Below are positions 49,732-60,545 of a stretch of DNA of 64,000 bases, one piece after another (position 1 is the stretch's first letter; every line of letters begins with the position of its first letter). The position numbers and the translations under genes are program-made. Source of the stretch: Bryum argenteum. Lineage: Eukaryota; Streptophyta; Bryopsida; Bryales; Bryaceae. The stretch covers positions 5,435,001-5,499,000 of the forward strand of contig CM073325.1 in NCBI GenBank assembly GCA_037043015.1, written 5' to 3'. Below the pieces are notes generated by a model. It saw only the letters and a program-made list of their open reading frames with translations. It did not search any database and was not told the DNA's origin.

Positions 49732-50133
49732 TTAACCCCACCCTTGAACAAAGTTTGAGTTGCACCAAAAGCCTTCATTCAACGCTTGCCAAAAGCACAA
49801 GCCTACTCCATTGCAATTACAAGGAGGTAGGCTATATGCATAGCCCATGAACGCATTGATGGTGGTGGTGGGCTTGCCAGGTGAGGAAAATGTGCAAGTG
49901 TAGATGTCATTGCTTAAAAAACTTGTGGTGAAGGTCCAAGAGTATCGATTGAACGGCATCAATGTCATGGGGCCGAAGTCCTTGCCCTTGTTCGTCCGAC
50001 AATGGAAGTCGAGCTTTTGACCCACTGTCACGGATTCATTTTCAATGGTCAATTTGACTCCCTCCACACCTTTTACAATACTTTGCACCATGATCAACAC
50101 CAAAAGACAAGTCCACACCTTCAGAAACGCCAT
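49732..50133 (-). CDS. S-protein homologue (plant self-incompatibility S1 family), secreted
   Basis: Small secreted protein of 133 aa in one exon. Residues 1-25 form a signal peptide ([20 protein letters not shown]). The mature part shows the S1-family order: a beta-strand start (VKLTIENES), [14 protein letters not shown], a tryptophan core [10 protein letters not shown], then YTCTFSS. Six cysteines lie in the mature part (near 45, 80, 105, 107, 113, 124), consistent with disulphides. The family is named for the poppy pistil determinant, but most members in other plants have no known role, so no self-incompatibility function is implied. The start is set at MAFLKV, because the ten codons upstream make a poor signal peptide. 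Downstream, a fragment of its 3' end was copied to 29.2 kb. Confidence 0.8.
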   Translation of the reverse strand: MAFLKVWTCLLVLIMVQSIVKGVEGVKLTIENESVTVGQKLDFHCRTNKGKDFGPMTLMPFNRYSWTFTTSFLSNDIYTCTFSSPGKPTTTINAFMGYAYSLPPCNCNGVGLCFWQALNEGFWCNSNFVQGWG

Positions 50134-53066
50134 CTGTGAAACCTGCACAACAACGAATCTCACTAATCAACAATCCTCCTCAAAACTCTCTCCACCTCTT
50201 CAACCAACAATGCGCATAGCCAACCATTGATACTACAAGTAAGCATAAGAGAAATTAGAAGCAATCTGCGACAAACTCGTCTGTACAAAGCCACATCCAA
50301 ATGTAAAATGCAAAAGGTGCAACCCGCCATGCATTATGGAACCATTCAACGATTATTTGCCTTCATACAATTGCAGTAGATGGATCCCAAAGGAGACTTC
50401 CCAATCACTTCTCTGAATCGCTCAGTTCGTTCATAGAAGATGAAACCTGAACCTGATAACAGTGGAAATCGGAAAACATGCTCTGGAGTGATGCAAGCAG
50501 AAGGGGGTGCAGCAAGAGCAGCCAAAGAAGAGGTTCGTAAGCACTTACAAGTAAAGCCTGCTCGGCAGCCCAGAAGCCACAAGTGAAGCCAATGCTGGAC
50601 CGCTCTCCTATTTATTCGGCTTTGATTGAAGTCCCCTGACGAACAGACTTCATTTGAAGAACATGAAGCATGCAATTGCGTAAATTGATCCCCAAGGACT
50701 TCATTCAGTCACTTCGAGACTTAATTTCATGGTGAGCTTGATGATGAGCAAGAGCCGAGAGATGCACGACCTTGTGCAGGAATCAGATCTTTTGTTCTGG
50801 AAAGCAAGCAATTGAGAGTGATTGACAGGAGCATATCCGCCGGATTTGTGTTTATGTTATGAGGTACTGTCTGGGAGTTGAAGGATCCATCATGTGGCAA
50901 CTTGCCATGGAGGCCCATGTCATCCTCAGTCCATTGCAATCCGAAGAAAACGGATCCCTGTCCTCATCGCCTCCTAATCTCCTCTAACACGAAGACCTTG
51001 TTTTTGGATTTGAGATTTTGGAAAAGCACCAAAACTCACCATGTTGATGTAGAGTAATGCAAGTGATAAGGGAACCTATTCAATGATGGCTTCAATTTTC
51101 ATTATGACAATAAAGTTAGTAGTGTATGTTATTTGTGTGTACGAACAAAGTCAGTAGAAGTTTGGACATACTAAAATTGTTACTTTTTAAACCCTTGTAG
51201 GATATTGTTTTGAAGTTGAAATTAGAGGTATTATTAACTAGCAAAGTCTAAAATGTTTATGGTGAGTACATTGGATATCATCCTTCAAACTTAAGCTATT
51301 ATGTACTCCATGCAAAGTTTAGTCTAGTAGGTCAATTTTAGTGTTGTGCAGATTTTGAGCATTCTATCTCAGGGCCCATCACTTCTAAAATCTGAAAACT
51401 GCATGAATATTGGTAACTATCACCCTGCAACCATAATTCAAGTGAGTCGAAAGAAAAATAGTGGAGTCTATATTTGTTGGTAGGAAAACACCATTGGGAC
51501 AATCACTTAGTCTATATGGAGCACGACTACAAGTACTTAGTCTCGTACGAAAATGTCGAATTGTAAGAGATTATAAGTTATTTCTCCCATTAATGAAATT
51601 GTCCTCTTGCACCAAAATGGAGGAAGAAGGCCAATTTTATTGAGTTGGAAATGTCGAGTCTCATTTCGTAATAAAGCTTCGTAAGCCTGGACAAGTGAAT
51701 ATTGATACTCTCGACGAGCTAGAGTATGAATTTAGGGAATTTAGAACCTTTGACTTTCAATGTACCATGAAGGCGTAGAACCAAACTTGCCTTTCCCGCA
51801 AGCTCGAATTAATGGAAAAGCGGAAGTGGACTCTTATGGCGGAGGGGAGAAGACGCAAGAGTGACCTATACATCAAAACTCCTAACGAGAGGTTACCATT
51901 ATATCTAGGGTTTGTACAATAGGCTCTCGAATCTGCACGGCCTACGCATTTGCGGATCGTCACGAGCGCACTAATGCATACATATTCAAAAGGATTTAAG
52001 ACATGCTAGTGGACAATAGATTGAAGTGATTTTTACCAATTTTCTTCTTCTGTACAAAAACACAAAAACAAGATAGGATGCGGCCGATATTTTCATAGTT
52101 TCTAACTTTGGACTAGGCTTTCCAATACGCCTCACAAGATATTTTCATTTACGAAGGAGTCACAATACGGTGAGCGCTAGTTCCTTGTGGCCTGGGTTAG
52201 AAGGGGGTGTTTGCTTGCAAGTGCTACTTTAGAGGGAACTGCCGATGGAAATCCGGGCGTATTCGAATGGCCGCGATTGTACGGTCCCAGTGGAACCATC
52301 ACAAAAACTTACGAGGGAAAACCCAGTTGGTTCGGCGATGGATAGAACTGAGAATCAGGAAAGTCCTGCTTCTCCTACCCGAGTTCAGGCTGGGGGCCTG
52401 CGGCCGATCGAACTCGGAAGTGTACGATTAAGGATGTTGTTAAAGTTGATGAGCTGCGTTGTCCAACAAAAGGTTAACATGGAGGTGGCAAATGTTGTAA
52501 CGTGACGCCGGACTCTCGTGAGGTTGTGGCTGTTGAAGTCTGGGCTGAACTCAGAAGTGGCCGCCGACGTTGCCTGTGCTCCACCTCCGCTATGCTCGAG
52601 GCCAAAGCACTCTATCTCCGGCTTTAGGTACTCGCGCTTCTTCGCACCTTCCGCCCTCAGCCTCTTCCGAACGCGCTTCTGTAGGCTGCGTGCCTCGCAT
52701 GCAGTGCCATCTCTTCGTCAATCGTCTTTCGCTTCTTCGAGATGCATCCCACCCTATCGCCACCACATACCATCACTCGTCACTACTCCATGAATACGAG
52801 ATCAGTAGCAACAACGCATGTATCTCCTTGTATGAAACATTACATTTGCATTTTTCAAGATGAGTTAAAGTGCGGATGGATTCTTTCTACTTATCAGCTT
52901 GCTTCTACTTTTTCGACTCATGATCTCGATCACACGACTGGGTCGAAGCAAGTCCAACACATTCCATAATTCTCGGTGCATGACACGGTTCGATGAAAAC
53001 GATTCACGTATTTACAGAAGAGATGCATGATCTACCTCTGGTTTGATCAAATGAATGAAAGGCGAC
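50134..53066. other. intergenic, no gene recognised
   Basis: Short open frames only. Contains the 50893-50975 duplicate segment and a GC-richer stretch at about 52190-52800. That stretch has several overlapping open frames but no recognisable motif. It could hold downstream exons of the minus-strand PLATZ gene, which I could not place. Confidence 0.4.
50893..50975. repeat. short duplicated segment (pair with 40757-40840)
   Basis: Carries the same GCAATCCGAAGAAAACGGAT and CCCTGTCCTCATCGCCTCCTA landmarks as 40757-40840. Non-coding. Confidence 0.75.
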
Positions 53067-53537
53067 TTACCCAGTGGAGGATGCGGCTTGCTGAGCGATT
53101 CTCTGCCTTGCACGATTAGAGCGCAGCAAGCATTCGATGGAGCAGAAAGTCACGTCTGGGTTCATCGAGGTAATGGTGCCCTGGCAGCTCCCGCACACGC
53201 GTAGCTCCGCAGCACGAGACTCCCGCAGCGGCCGCGAGCGTAGCGCATACGCGGCGCAACCATTCGAGATATACGGCTGCAGACGGTTTGTATCGACGAA
53301 GTTGCTTATGGCGTCAAAGCTCACGACGTGGGTTCTGAATGTGTGCTTCAGCACTTGCAAGTTGGGATGACTGGCATGCCCTCCTCCATCTTCGAATTCG
53401 GATGCTTTCAATGGCCCCTCCGTGCACCGAATGCAAAAGAAGTTTCGAATGTATGGAGCCTGCAGAGAGTATTCTGCTGCGATGAAGCGCTCCAGCAGAA
53501 GCTGGGTGCTGGCTGTGGCGATTCCGGGGCTCTCCAT
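53067..53537 (-). CDS. divergent PLATZ-type zinc-dependent DNA-binding protein (exon)
   Basis: PLATZ proteins are plant-specific zinc-binding transcription factors. The frame encodes 156 residues with the family order: LLLERFIAAEYS (cf. WL..LL..KFF), FFCIRC (Cys35, Cys38), a His pair in HASHPN (54, 57), VLKHTFRTHVVSFDAI (cf. IRRY..HDV...D), RLQPYISNGCAAYALRSRPL (cf. VQ.Y.INSAKVVFL..RP), then CGSC (115, 118) and FCSIEC (132, 136). All zinc-ligand positions I expect are present, but the residues between diverge from typical members. The first CPHC-type pair is not seen and is apparently replaced by the KASEFEDGGG stretch. The frame ends 2 nt after a strong donor (GTAAGT at 53070), so the transcript may splice to a further 3' exon. 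An acceptor-like CTTAG just upstream (about 53573) suggests a 5' exon too. Confidence 0.7.
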   Translation of the reverse strand: MESPGIATASTQLLLERFIAAEYSLQAPYIRNFFCIRCTEGPLKASEFEDGGGHASHPNLQVLKHTFRTHVVSFDAISNFVDTNRLQPYISNGCAAYALRSRPLRESRAAELRVCGSCQGTITSMNPDVTFCSIECLLRSNRARQRIAQQAASSTG

Positions 53538-54206
53538 ATCCTCCTGTCCGAGGCTGGTTTCTTTCTGCTAAGCACAAGGTTGGTCACCGTTAGTTCATTG
53601 AAAAGCTCCAAGAGCGGAAAATAGTCAGAAGAGAAGTCACTACAATTACCAAACATACACGGGGCAAGATAAGCAATTATAAAATTGATGGTTCTTCAGG
53701 ACTCCACAAAGAAGTAAGTACCTACAATGAAATCTTGATGTATCTTATCTAGAATCTTGGGACTAGATGAGTACGTAGTAATTGCCTCTTCATAATATTG
53801 GTGAATGGTTATGAACAACATGTGATTGACGTATACGTGGCCGATGGCACACACTTACAATGTTAAATGTGTCGATTGTGGGTGATAGCCAATTAGCGAC
53901 ATGTGGGTAATGAATCAAAAGCCTACACGTTGTTCATGGCCAAGTCACAATGTCACACATGGCTCATGACGAACTTATAGCATTTTATGTGGTTAGTAGC
54001 GTGTCATGATTTGCATGGCTACTAATCTTTTTCAAATGGAGGTATAAATAGGAAATCATATTGTGAACCAACATGTGTTTGCACCATTCTCCTACGGTGA
54101 GTTTTGTGCATTTGCACAAAATTGGTTGGCAATATTGCAACAAGGAAGTATTCCTCACGATAATATTTTCACCTACTACCAAGTGCTCAAGAACAACATG
54201 CATGCC

Positions 54207-55099
54207 TTAACCCCTAACTTTCCTTGAAGCCCGAAACGGGCTTTTGCAATTCCGGGCAGCCTAGATGAAGGGGTTAAAAGTAATATTTTTGCCTAAAAAT
54301 TTTATCGAGTCCTCCTTATACTGCAAAGTGTATGTGGTAAAATTTTCAAAGTCAAATTCCAACTTTCGAGTCTTCTAGGACGATCCTTGGGTTGCGAGCC
54401 GAGATGGGGCAGCTCAAAAAAGTGACTTTTTTGAATTTTTTTTTTTGAAACATGATCATTACTAAATCACTACTCAAATTTCAAAGTGACTCAAGTCAAA
54501 AAGTTTACCAATTTTACAAGGGCAGCCTCCAAAAAAAATTTAAACCAATCTTCCCAATACCCAAAAAAACTCTACCTCTAAGCACTCGTGGGGGTGCAAA
54601 CCGATTTCTATACTTTTTTTAAAACTTCCAACCGTAAGATCTTGTACCTAAGAATATGCCTGATTACTCTTCAAAAAATCGACCGTTGGATGTTTACCAT
54701 TTGAGAGATCATAACATCCAAAGTTTGTCTCCCAAGTTTTTTTGGGTATTCCGAAGATTGGTTCTAAAGTTTTTTGGAGGCTGCCCTTGTAAAATTGGTA
54801 AGCTTTTTGACTTGAGTCACTTTGAAGTTCGAGTAGTGATTTAGTAATGATCATGTTTCAAAAAAAAAAATTCAAAAAAGTCACTTTTTTGAGCTGCCCC
54901 ATCTCGGCTCGCAACCCAAGGATCGTCCTAGAAGACTCGAAAGTTGGAATTTGAATTTGCAAATTTTACCACATACACTTTGTAGTATAAGGAGGACTCG
55001 ATAAAATTTTTAGGCAAAAATATTACTTTTAACCCCTTCATCTAGGCTGCCCGGAATTGCAAAAGCCCGTTTCGGGCTTCAAGGAAAGTTAGGGGTTAA
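54207..55099. mobile_element. fold-back TTAA element, 361-bp inverted arms
   Basis: TTAA (54207-54210) is followed by CCCCTAACTTTCCTTGAAGC, and its inverse ends at TTAA (55096-55099). The left arm 54211-54571 and right arm 54735-55095 are near-perfect inverted repeats of equal length (361 bp) around a 163-bp loop. The loop carries the blocks seen in the small MITEs (AACCGTAAGATCTTG, CCGTTGGATGTTTACCATTTGAGAG). There is no open frame for a transposase. It lies between the PLATZ exon and the 55.4-55.9 kb frame, perhaps inside an intron. Confidence 0.85.
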
Positions 55100-55432
55100 G
55101 TTATATAGTTTGAAATGGTGTTGAGACTTATCACTTACTCTATAAAAATAATTAACACTCAAATGTGGGTGAATGTTGGTGAGAACAAGTGTCGGTTGAT
55201 CTCTTGCAGAGTCATATTAAGTGGTTCCGAGCATTCACTTTAAAGTCTTCTCAACTCTTGGCCCTAAGCACGAATTGTTTTTGTGTAAGCTGAGCCATTA
55301 ATCCTTCTTCATTCAATATCTCACTCGGACCATAAATTTCGCACTACTTAACTAGTAAATTTCAAGTACCCACCAATTTCCCCTTTCTCAGCGCCATATT
55401 CCTCAATAAACCTCAACTCAACGAAGTAGAGG

Positions 55433-55858
55433 TTAACGAAGAGTGCTAGCTTGCTTCCTCAGAAACAACATCCATAGCCAATGCCTTTCCAGCTCCAAGA
55501 TACGAGAGCATTCTGTCCTAGATTCCAGAAGTCGCTGTTCGCATTTCCAAAGGTCCCGCATTCGCGACATCGCTTCGATCGTCTCCCTCTCGCACCACAT
55601 GCATGTCAACAATTCAGAATGGAAATCTCCCGGGAGGCTTGATCGATGATAGATTGAATGAAAGAGAGTGTGTGTATACTCAGAGTCATCACTAGTTCGA
55701 TGTAGCGAATTGAGCAGCTTCGTGATGAGTCCCAAGTCTATAAATTCCGAGCTACATGAGCGAGTTGATATTTCATCCTTGGGGCTGCATTCAATCTGTA
55801 TGGATTTGCGATGATGCGAAGTAGGATGATTGGATTCGGGCCGAGAGATTGAACGCAA
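55433..55858 (-). CDS. hypothetical protein exon, head-to-head with the SHIPPO gene
   Basis: A 141-codon frame, GC-richer than the flanks, whose C-terminal half looks helical and charged (MSRMRDLWKCEQRLLE, ECSRILELERHW) with a CMWC pair. It lacks an ATG at its 5' limit, so a start or splice acceptor must lie inside or just upstream. I do not recognise a family. It could be a 5' exon of the PLATZ gene, with the fold-back element in the intervening intron, or a separate gene sharing a short promoter with the SHIPPO gene. No clear donor near 55433 supports the first option. Confidence 0.3.
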   Translation of the reverse strand: MRSISRPESNHPTSHHRKSIQIECSPKDEISTRSCSSEFIDLGLITKLLNSLHRTSDDSEYTHTLFHSIYHRSSLPGDFHSELLTCMWCERETIEAMSRMRDLWKCEQRLLESRTECSRILELERHWLWMLFLRKQASTLR

Positions 55859-55923
55859 TGCAGAGATTCGTAAGCATGATGGGTGGATGGGCAGTGGACA
55901 GGTTGTAGGTGGATCGCGAGGCT

Positions 55924-57223
55924 ATGGATGAGATATGCAATGACAATCCAGGGCCAGGCGCGTACTGCACACGAGACAGATACACAACGCGCGCTGCGCC
56001 CATCTACTCCATCGGGCAGAAGTTCCGAGGTCCATGCAATGCAGATCAGCCAGGGCCGGGAGCGTATGAGCCAAGGCTGGGGCGGTGTGGCCCGTCGTAT
56101 ACCATCCCGGCGCGATTCGGCCCGCGCTCTAAGGACCAGTTTCCGGGCCCCGGCGCGTACTGCTCCGAGGTAGGATACACGAAGCAGTGCCCGCCTTCGT
56201 ACAGCATTGCCAGTAAGTTCGCGGGTTGCGCAGGCGACAGGGTTCCCGGCCCCGGCAGCTACGAGGCTCGCTCAGGCTTAAGCGGCCCTGCGTACTCGCT
56301 CGCGGCCCGCATGCGCGGCGCGTCCAAGCCCTCCACGCCAGGGCCCGGCGCGTACACCAGCCGGTTCGCCTCCGGCGCTCCCTCGTACAGCATCGCCCTC
56401 CGGCCCCAGAGCGCTAGAGGGGAGCACGTCCCCGGCCCCGGCTCGTACGACCCGAATCCTCAATCGTGCATGCCTGCCTACAGCCTCGCAAAACGGTGCG
56501 GCACCGCGCCCACGGACCCAAACCCAGGCCCGGGCTCCTATAATCCAGACAGGGGCGACCGGGGCGTTTCGTACTCAATCTCACGAAGGTTCGGTGACGG
56601 ATCTCGCGATTGTGTCCCAGGACCCGGCGAGTACGACCCACTTCGACGATCTGGTAAGCAACTCACCCAACTCACCAAAAAGGAATGTCGCATCTTTCCA
56701 TTGGCTGCAAAGAGTCAGTGCAAATTGTGATATTGGAGCTTGGGGTTTGGCAGGGGCTCCGGCATATAGTCTCGCGGCGAAGCCAGGGAGTAGGACGCGC
56801 GACAACTACCCAGGACCCGGGAGTTACAGTCACGGGCTAAGCGCGGGTCCATCATACAGCATAGCGAGCCGATTTGCAAGCGGATGCGGGGACAGGGTAC
56901 CAGGACCCGGGAGTTACGAGCCGCGCCTGCGGAGTGACGCCCCAAGCTACAGCTTGGCGACGCGAACGAAGAAGCGTTGCGGGGATGTAAACCCGGGACC
57001 TGGCTCTTACGACCCCAACTTGGGTGGCTGCATTCCGGCATTCAGCATTGCCAAGAGACTGGGGCCCGGGACTGGTGATAATGTTCCAGGACCCGGGAGT
57101 TATCACGTCAAGCCCCGCAATGACGGCCCCGCGTACAGCATCCAGGGTCGTCACCCCCGCAAGTGCCAGGACCAGCACAAACGGGGAGGGGATAACTCGT
57201 ACCGCGACTGCGGCCAATACTGA
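55924..57223 (+). CDS. SHIPPO-repeat (PGPGxY, STPGR-type) axonemal protein
   Basis: Exons 55924-56653 and 56754-57223 join in phase (CGA TCT G|GG GCT) to give 399 aa. The protein is almost entirely about twelve repeats of roughly 32 residues: PGPG(A/S/E)Y, a variable spacer, P-x-Y-S-(I/L)-A-x-(R/K)-F, then a Gly/basic linker and a ring of Asp/Pro residues before the next PGPG. This is the SHIPPO repeat of ODF3 and CIMAP proteins, which in animals and algae associate with flagellar microtubules, partly in the doublet lumen. In a land plant this implies a role in motile sperm; that is inference from the family. High GC and the repeats explain the long shadow frames on the opposite strand. The ATG at 55924 is the first in frame; an in-frame GTG lies 15 nt upstream. 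Confidence 0.9.
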
Positions 57224-57654
57224 TGAGGTTTTCGGTCTTTGCCAATAAGTAGCCACAACCAATTTCCTATCATCCTTGAGTTTTTGCGCAACATGACACA
57301 ATTCGAAGGACGAAATCAAACAAGAGCGGCTTCCAGAGTAGGAAGATTTAGGAGTGACATTATTCTAGTTTGTGAAGCTTATGTCAAGAGCGAGTAAGTA
57401 GCTGAGATTGGCACATAAGCGCGGAGCAGGTTTCATTTGAGCAAGTTCCTTGTGGAATGGTCAAAGGATTTACTTTTTGTGAGGTTTGTGGGTGAGCAAT
57501 GATGAAAGAATCATACATTTTGGACATTCCTTCTATTGGTTACGAATTTTGGGAGGTCATGTTAAGGTTTTTTTTTCTTTTCAACTTATTAAGGTACAAT
57601 TGAGAATGGTCTTGAATCTTCCTCATGGGAAAATAAGTGTATCGATTGATTGGT

Positions 57655-58311
57655 TTTTGGTGTTGCTCGGATGCTCAGCAAATTTCCTAATGCTAAGAGT
57701 GAGTAAGTGGTTGAGATTTGGCACATTTGGTTACGAGCACAACCAACTTCACTCTATACTAAAATGAAATGACATTGTACGAAGGAAGAAAAGTTGGTGA
57801 ATTTTGCAATAGAACGGGAGCACATGGAGGAGAAGTGTTATTGTTTATGTAGCTCATGTCACGAGTTTGAACTTCTGAGATTTAATTCAGAAATACTTTT
57901 CACCAATTCCACTCTATATATCATATGAGGTCTTCATTTGTGAAAAATGATCTCTTTTATAGTTCTGAGTCAATTGAGGTTGTTTGTGATTTTCCTGCCT
58001 AGTAGCATGAAGCTTACATTCTCAAAAAGATTTAAAGTTCAATAGAATGTGCAATATTCTCTGCTTGCAAAAATAAAAGCTAGAGCAAGAGCACAGACAT
58101 CAAGAGTGCCTACTTGCTAGGTTTTGTTGATTGATTTCTACAATTCAGAGATTGTGGAAAAGTAACAACATCCATGCAAAATCGTGCAAAATCATGATGT
58201 CGAATGAATTTAGGAAATTTTGATGAGATTTTTCTTGGCATTTTGATTTTAATGCATCGAAGATGTTTGGAAAAACTTTGCTAAAAGTTATGTGGGCTTC
58301 AGCTTACATTC
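57655..58311. repeat. long direct repeat, copy 1
   Basis: Near-identical to 63351-64000, in the same orientation, 5.7 kb apart. The match begins at TTTGGTGTTG and runs through ACGAAGGAAGAAAAGTTGG and AATGCATCGAAGATGTTTGG. Copy 2 runs off the window, so the true end is unknown. The pair could be LTRs of a large non-autonomous retroelement or simply a dispersed repeat. No primer-binding site or coding region was seen between them. Confidence 0.85.
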
Positions 58312-58555
58312 TAGTGAAGAGTGTTCTTCACAAAAATCATCATCAATGATAGGGCATAGAAGATGAACAATACTTTTGTTCTCCTTTAAATTGATCAAAC
58401 AACATCAATGTGCAACTACAAAGGTGTTGGTAATAAGTGGGAAATATTGCTTCATGAACGCTTGATAGAGTGTCATCTTGAGCTAATTCTGTACAAAAAT
58501 AAATAAATAAATAAATCAGAACCATAAGCAATCATGGAAAATCAAAGATAGTGTT

Positions 58556-58985
58556 TTTAATTTTTTTTATAGTCATGATCTTAAGATGAAGGGTAACAAA
58601 ATCATAGTAGGAAGATTTTTGATTCAAATGATTTTGGTATTGAATTTGCAATGATGTTTCTACAATGAAGAGCACAGAAATAATGAATGATGTTTGAGGA
58701 ACTATATCTCCTTCATCCACGGTTGAATTTTTAATTTGTTTTTTGGGATGGGTTCCAATTTGAGTCTAGCTCATCTGCAGAAACCTTGACAAAATCGAGG
58801 TTGAATCAGATATAAGGCGTGGATTTAAGTGCAAAGGTTTGAATTTTGGGCTATTTTTTCTATGTTAAAGTTTTGATACTTTTCACCATTGCAAGGCCAT
58901 TATTTGTGCAAAGAAATTTTTCTCATGAATATTTTTTTGCTCAAGGGTTTTATTGAGATGAAGTTAAACATCTTTTAAATTGGTG
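58556..58985. repeat. dispersed repeat family R, copy 3
   Basis: Aligns with 4318-4760: CATGATCTTAAGATG, TTGATTCAAATGATTTTG, GAGGAACTATATCTCC and TTTTTTGGGATGG. It directly follows direct-repeat copy 1, so both may belong to one larger element. Confidence 0.7.
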
Positions 58986-59589
58986 GTTTGGTTTGATTTT
59001 GTTTAGTTCATCACCCTATATGTATATGTTTATGAAGTATATGTATCACGCCCAAGAAAAACATTTCTTGTTTTTTCCATAAATCTTATCTTAGTAATCG
59101 ATGCCCTTAGAGTTATTATAAAACTAAAGTTTGTATGAGTTATGTAACTCCTTGTCAGGTTTATAATCCGACAAACACCTTGTTTGAAGTTGATTACAAT
59201 CAAACTATTGTTATTTGCACTACTTGCTTTCTAAGTTATTCTAAGTTATTACATTTTCAAAATGTCCACCGTCACAACTAAAAGAAAGTATAAAGACAAA
59301 TTTATAAAATTATTGTAGTCATCAATTGCCTTGTATATCCTTATTAACGAGTTAGTATTAGAGAGTTTATACCTTGAAAAACGTACTTCAATGTCTAGTT
59401 GTTAGTAACTAAGTTTTTTGGTGTTGTCGTTATCAACTATTCTATGCAAGATTTATCAAATGGTAGACAACTAAAGGCATAGTTACAGGGGACGTGTTCA
59501 AGAATTAATCATGTAAGGTAACATGCTCAAAAACCCATGATTAGAACCTGCACAATACGGACATTCATCCACTAGGTACATTACAGCTT

Positions 59590-59857
59590 TTAACCCCTAA
59601 ATTTCCTTGTGGCAAAACGGTCTAAGTTAAAAAAATTGACCTGCCTTTAGATTAAGCTCAAAAAATCTCAATTTAAGAATATGTTAAAAGATTCAACCGT
59701 AAGATCTCAAAGTTCACTTGACATGCTTCTCGCATACCAAATTTGAACCGTTCATTCTATATCATTTGTGAGATTATAATGGTCAAAGTTGGCTGAGTTT
59801 TTCTCTTGCGGGAACCTCCAAAACCCGTTTCGGGTTTTAAGGAAAGTTAGGGGTTAA
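59590..59857. mobile_element. TTAA-flanked MITE, complete copy (260 bp)
   Basis: TTAA (59590-59593) then CCCCTAAATTTCC. The right end GGAAAGTTAGGGG is before TTAA (59854-59857). Near the right end, AACCCGTTTCGGGTT is a short palindrome shared with the copies at 19.3 and 54.2 kb. Interior blocks are AACCGTAAGATCTCAAAG and GAGATTATAATGGTCAAAGT. Non-coding. Confidence 0.8.
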
Positions 59858-60126
59858 CTCTCATTACAAGTGTAGCCCATTGTGTTCATATCAAAGTGTT
59901 TAGTTGTAGATACACTTGTGGCTCTCACTTTCAAAATACATGATTAAATATAAGTTCAAAAATAATGATTTAATCCAAATATTCCAATCTCCCACAAACT
60001 TTGCACTACAACATCTCCCATCAACATCTCACATTATCCATCCATCCACTGAAACTTGCCTGTTGGGGCATTAATTCATTAGAGGCCTGGGGTTCAAGGA
60101 GGGCAAGTGGCCTGCACGGCTTGGGG

Positions 60127-60312
60127 TCATGGGTCATGGTGATGGTATGGCATGGTGATGATATGGCATGGTATTGGCATGGCATAGTGATGGTATGGCA
60201 TGGTGATGATATGGCATAATGATAGTATGACATAGTGATGGTATGGCATGGTGATGATATGGCATAATGATAGTATGACATAGTGATGGTATGGCATGGT
60301 GAAGGTATGGCA
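60127..60312. repeat. minisatellite, 12-bp units in a 48-bp higher-order repeat
   Basis: Units of the type TGGTATGGCATGG / TGATGATATGGC. A 48-bp block starting ATAGTGATGGTATGGCATGG recurs. Because the period is a multiple of three, all minus-strand frames stay open and read as His/Thr/Met/Pro/Cys repeats. I treat these as artefacts. Confidence 0.9.
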
Positions 60313-60325
60313 TTGGGGAGTTATT

Positions 60326-60545
60326 CCATAACGTTTGCATCTCCTCACCTCCCCTAAAAATTACATGAGGCGAGGGGGGAGAGTAGGAAAAAAACTCACC
60401 CTCCTTCCTTCAGCAAAAGAAATGGTGCACAAATTGAAATGCGGACTGAATGGGGTCTTGGGGGAGAGAGTCTTGGAGGGATTTATCCCATACTGTTTGG
60501 AGCCGCTTCCTCCCCCTAAAAAGTATAAGAGGGCTGGGGGCAGGA
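60326..60545. repeat. 60-bp direct repeat pair, 160 bp apart
   Basis: Approximately 60326-60385 and 60488-60545 share the pattern (C)CATA.(C/T)GTTTG..(G/T)C, CTCC(C)CCTAAAAA(T/G)TA.A(T/A)GAG and a closing G-rich run. It may be the relic of a small element. Non-coding. Confidence 0.5.

Noticed and set aside
56278-57319. Several long minus-strand frames opposite the SHIPPO gene
   Set aside because: Shadows of a GC-rich repetitive coding sequence; no family similarity.
60021-60348. Long minus-strand His/Pro/Cys/Met repeat frames
   Set aside because: Product of a minisatellite whose period is a multiple of three; all frames are open and none has a gene context.
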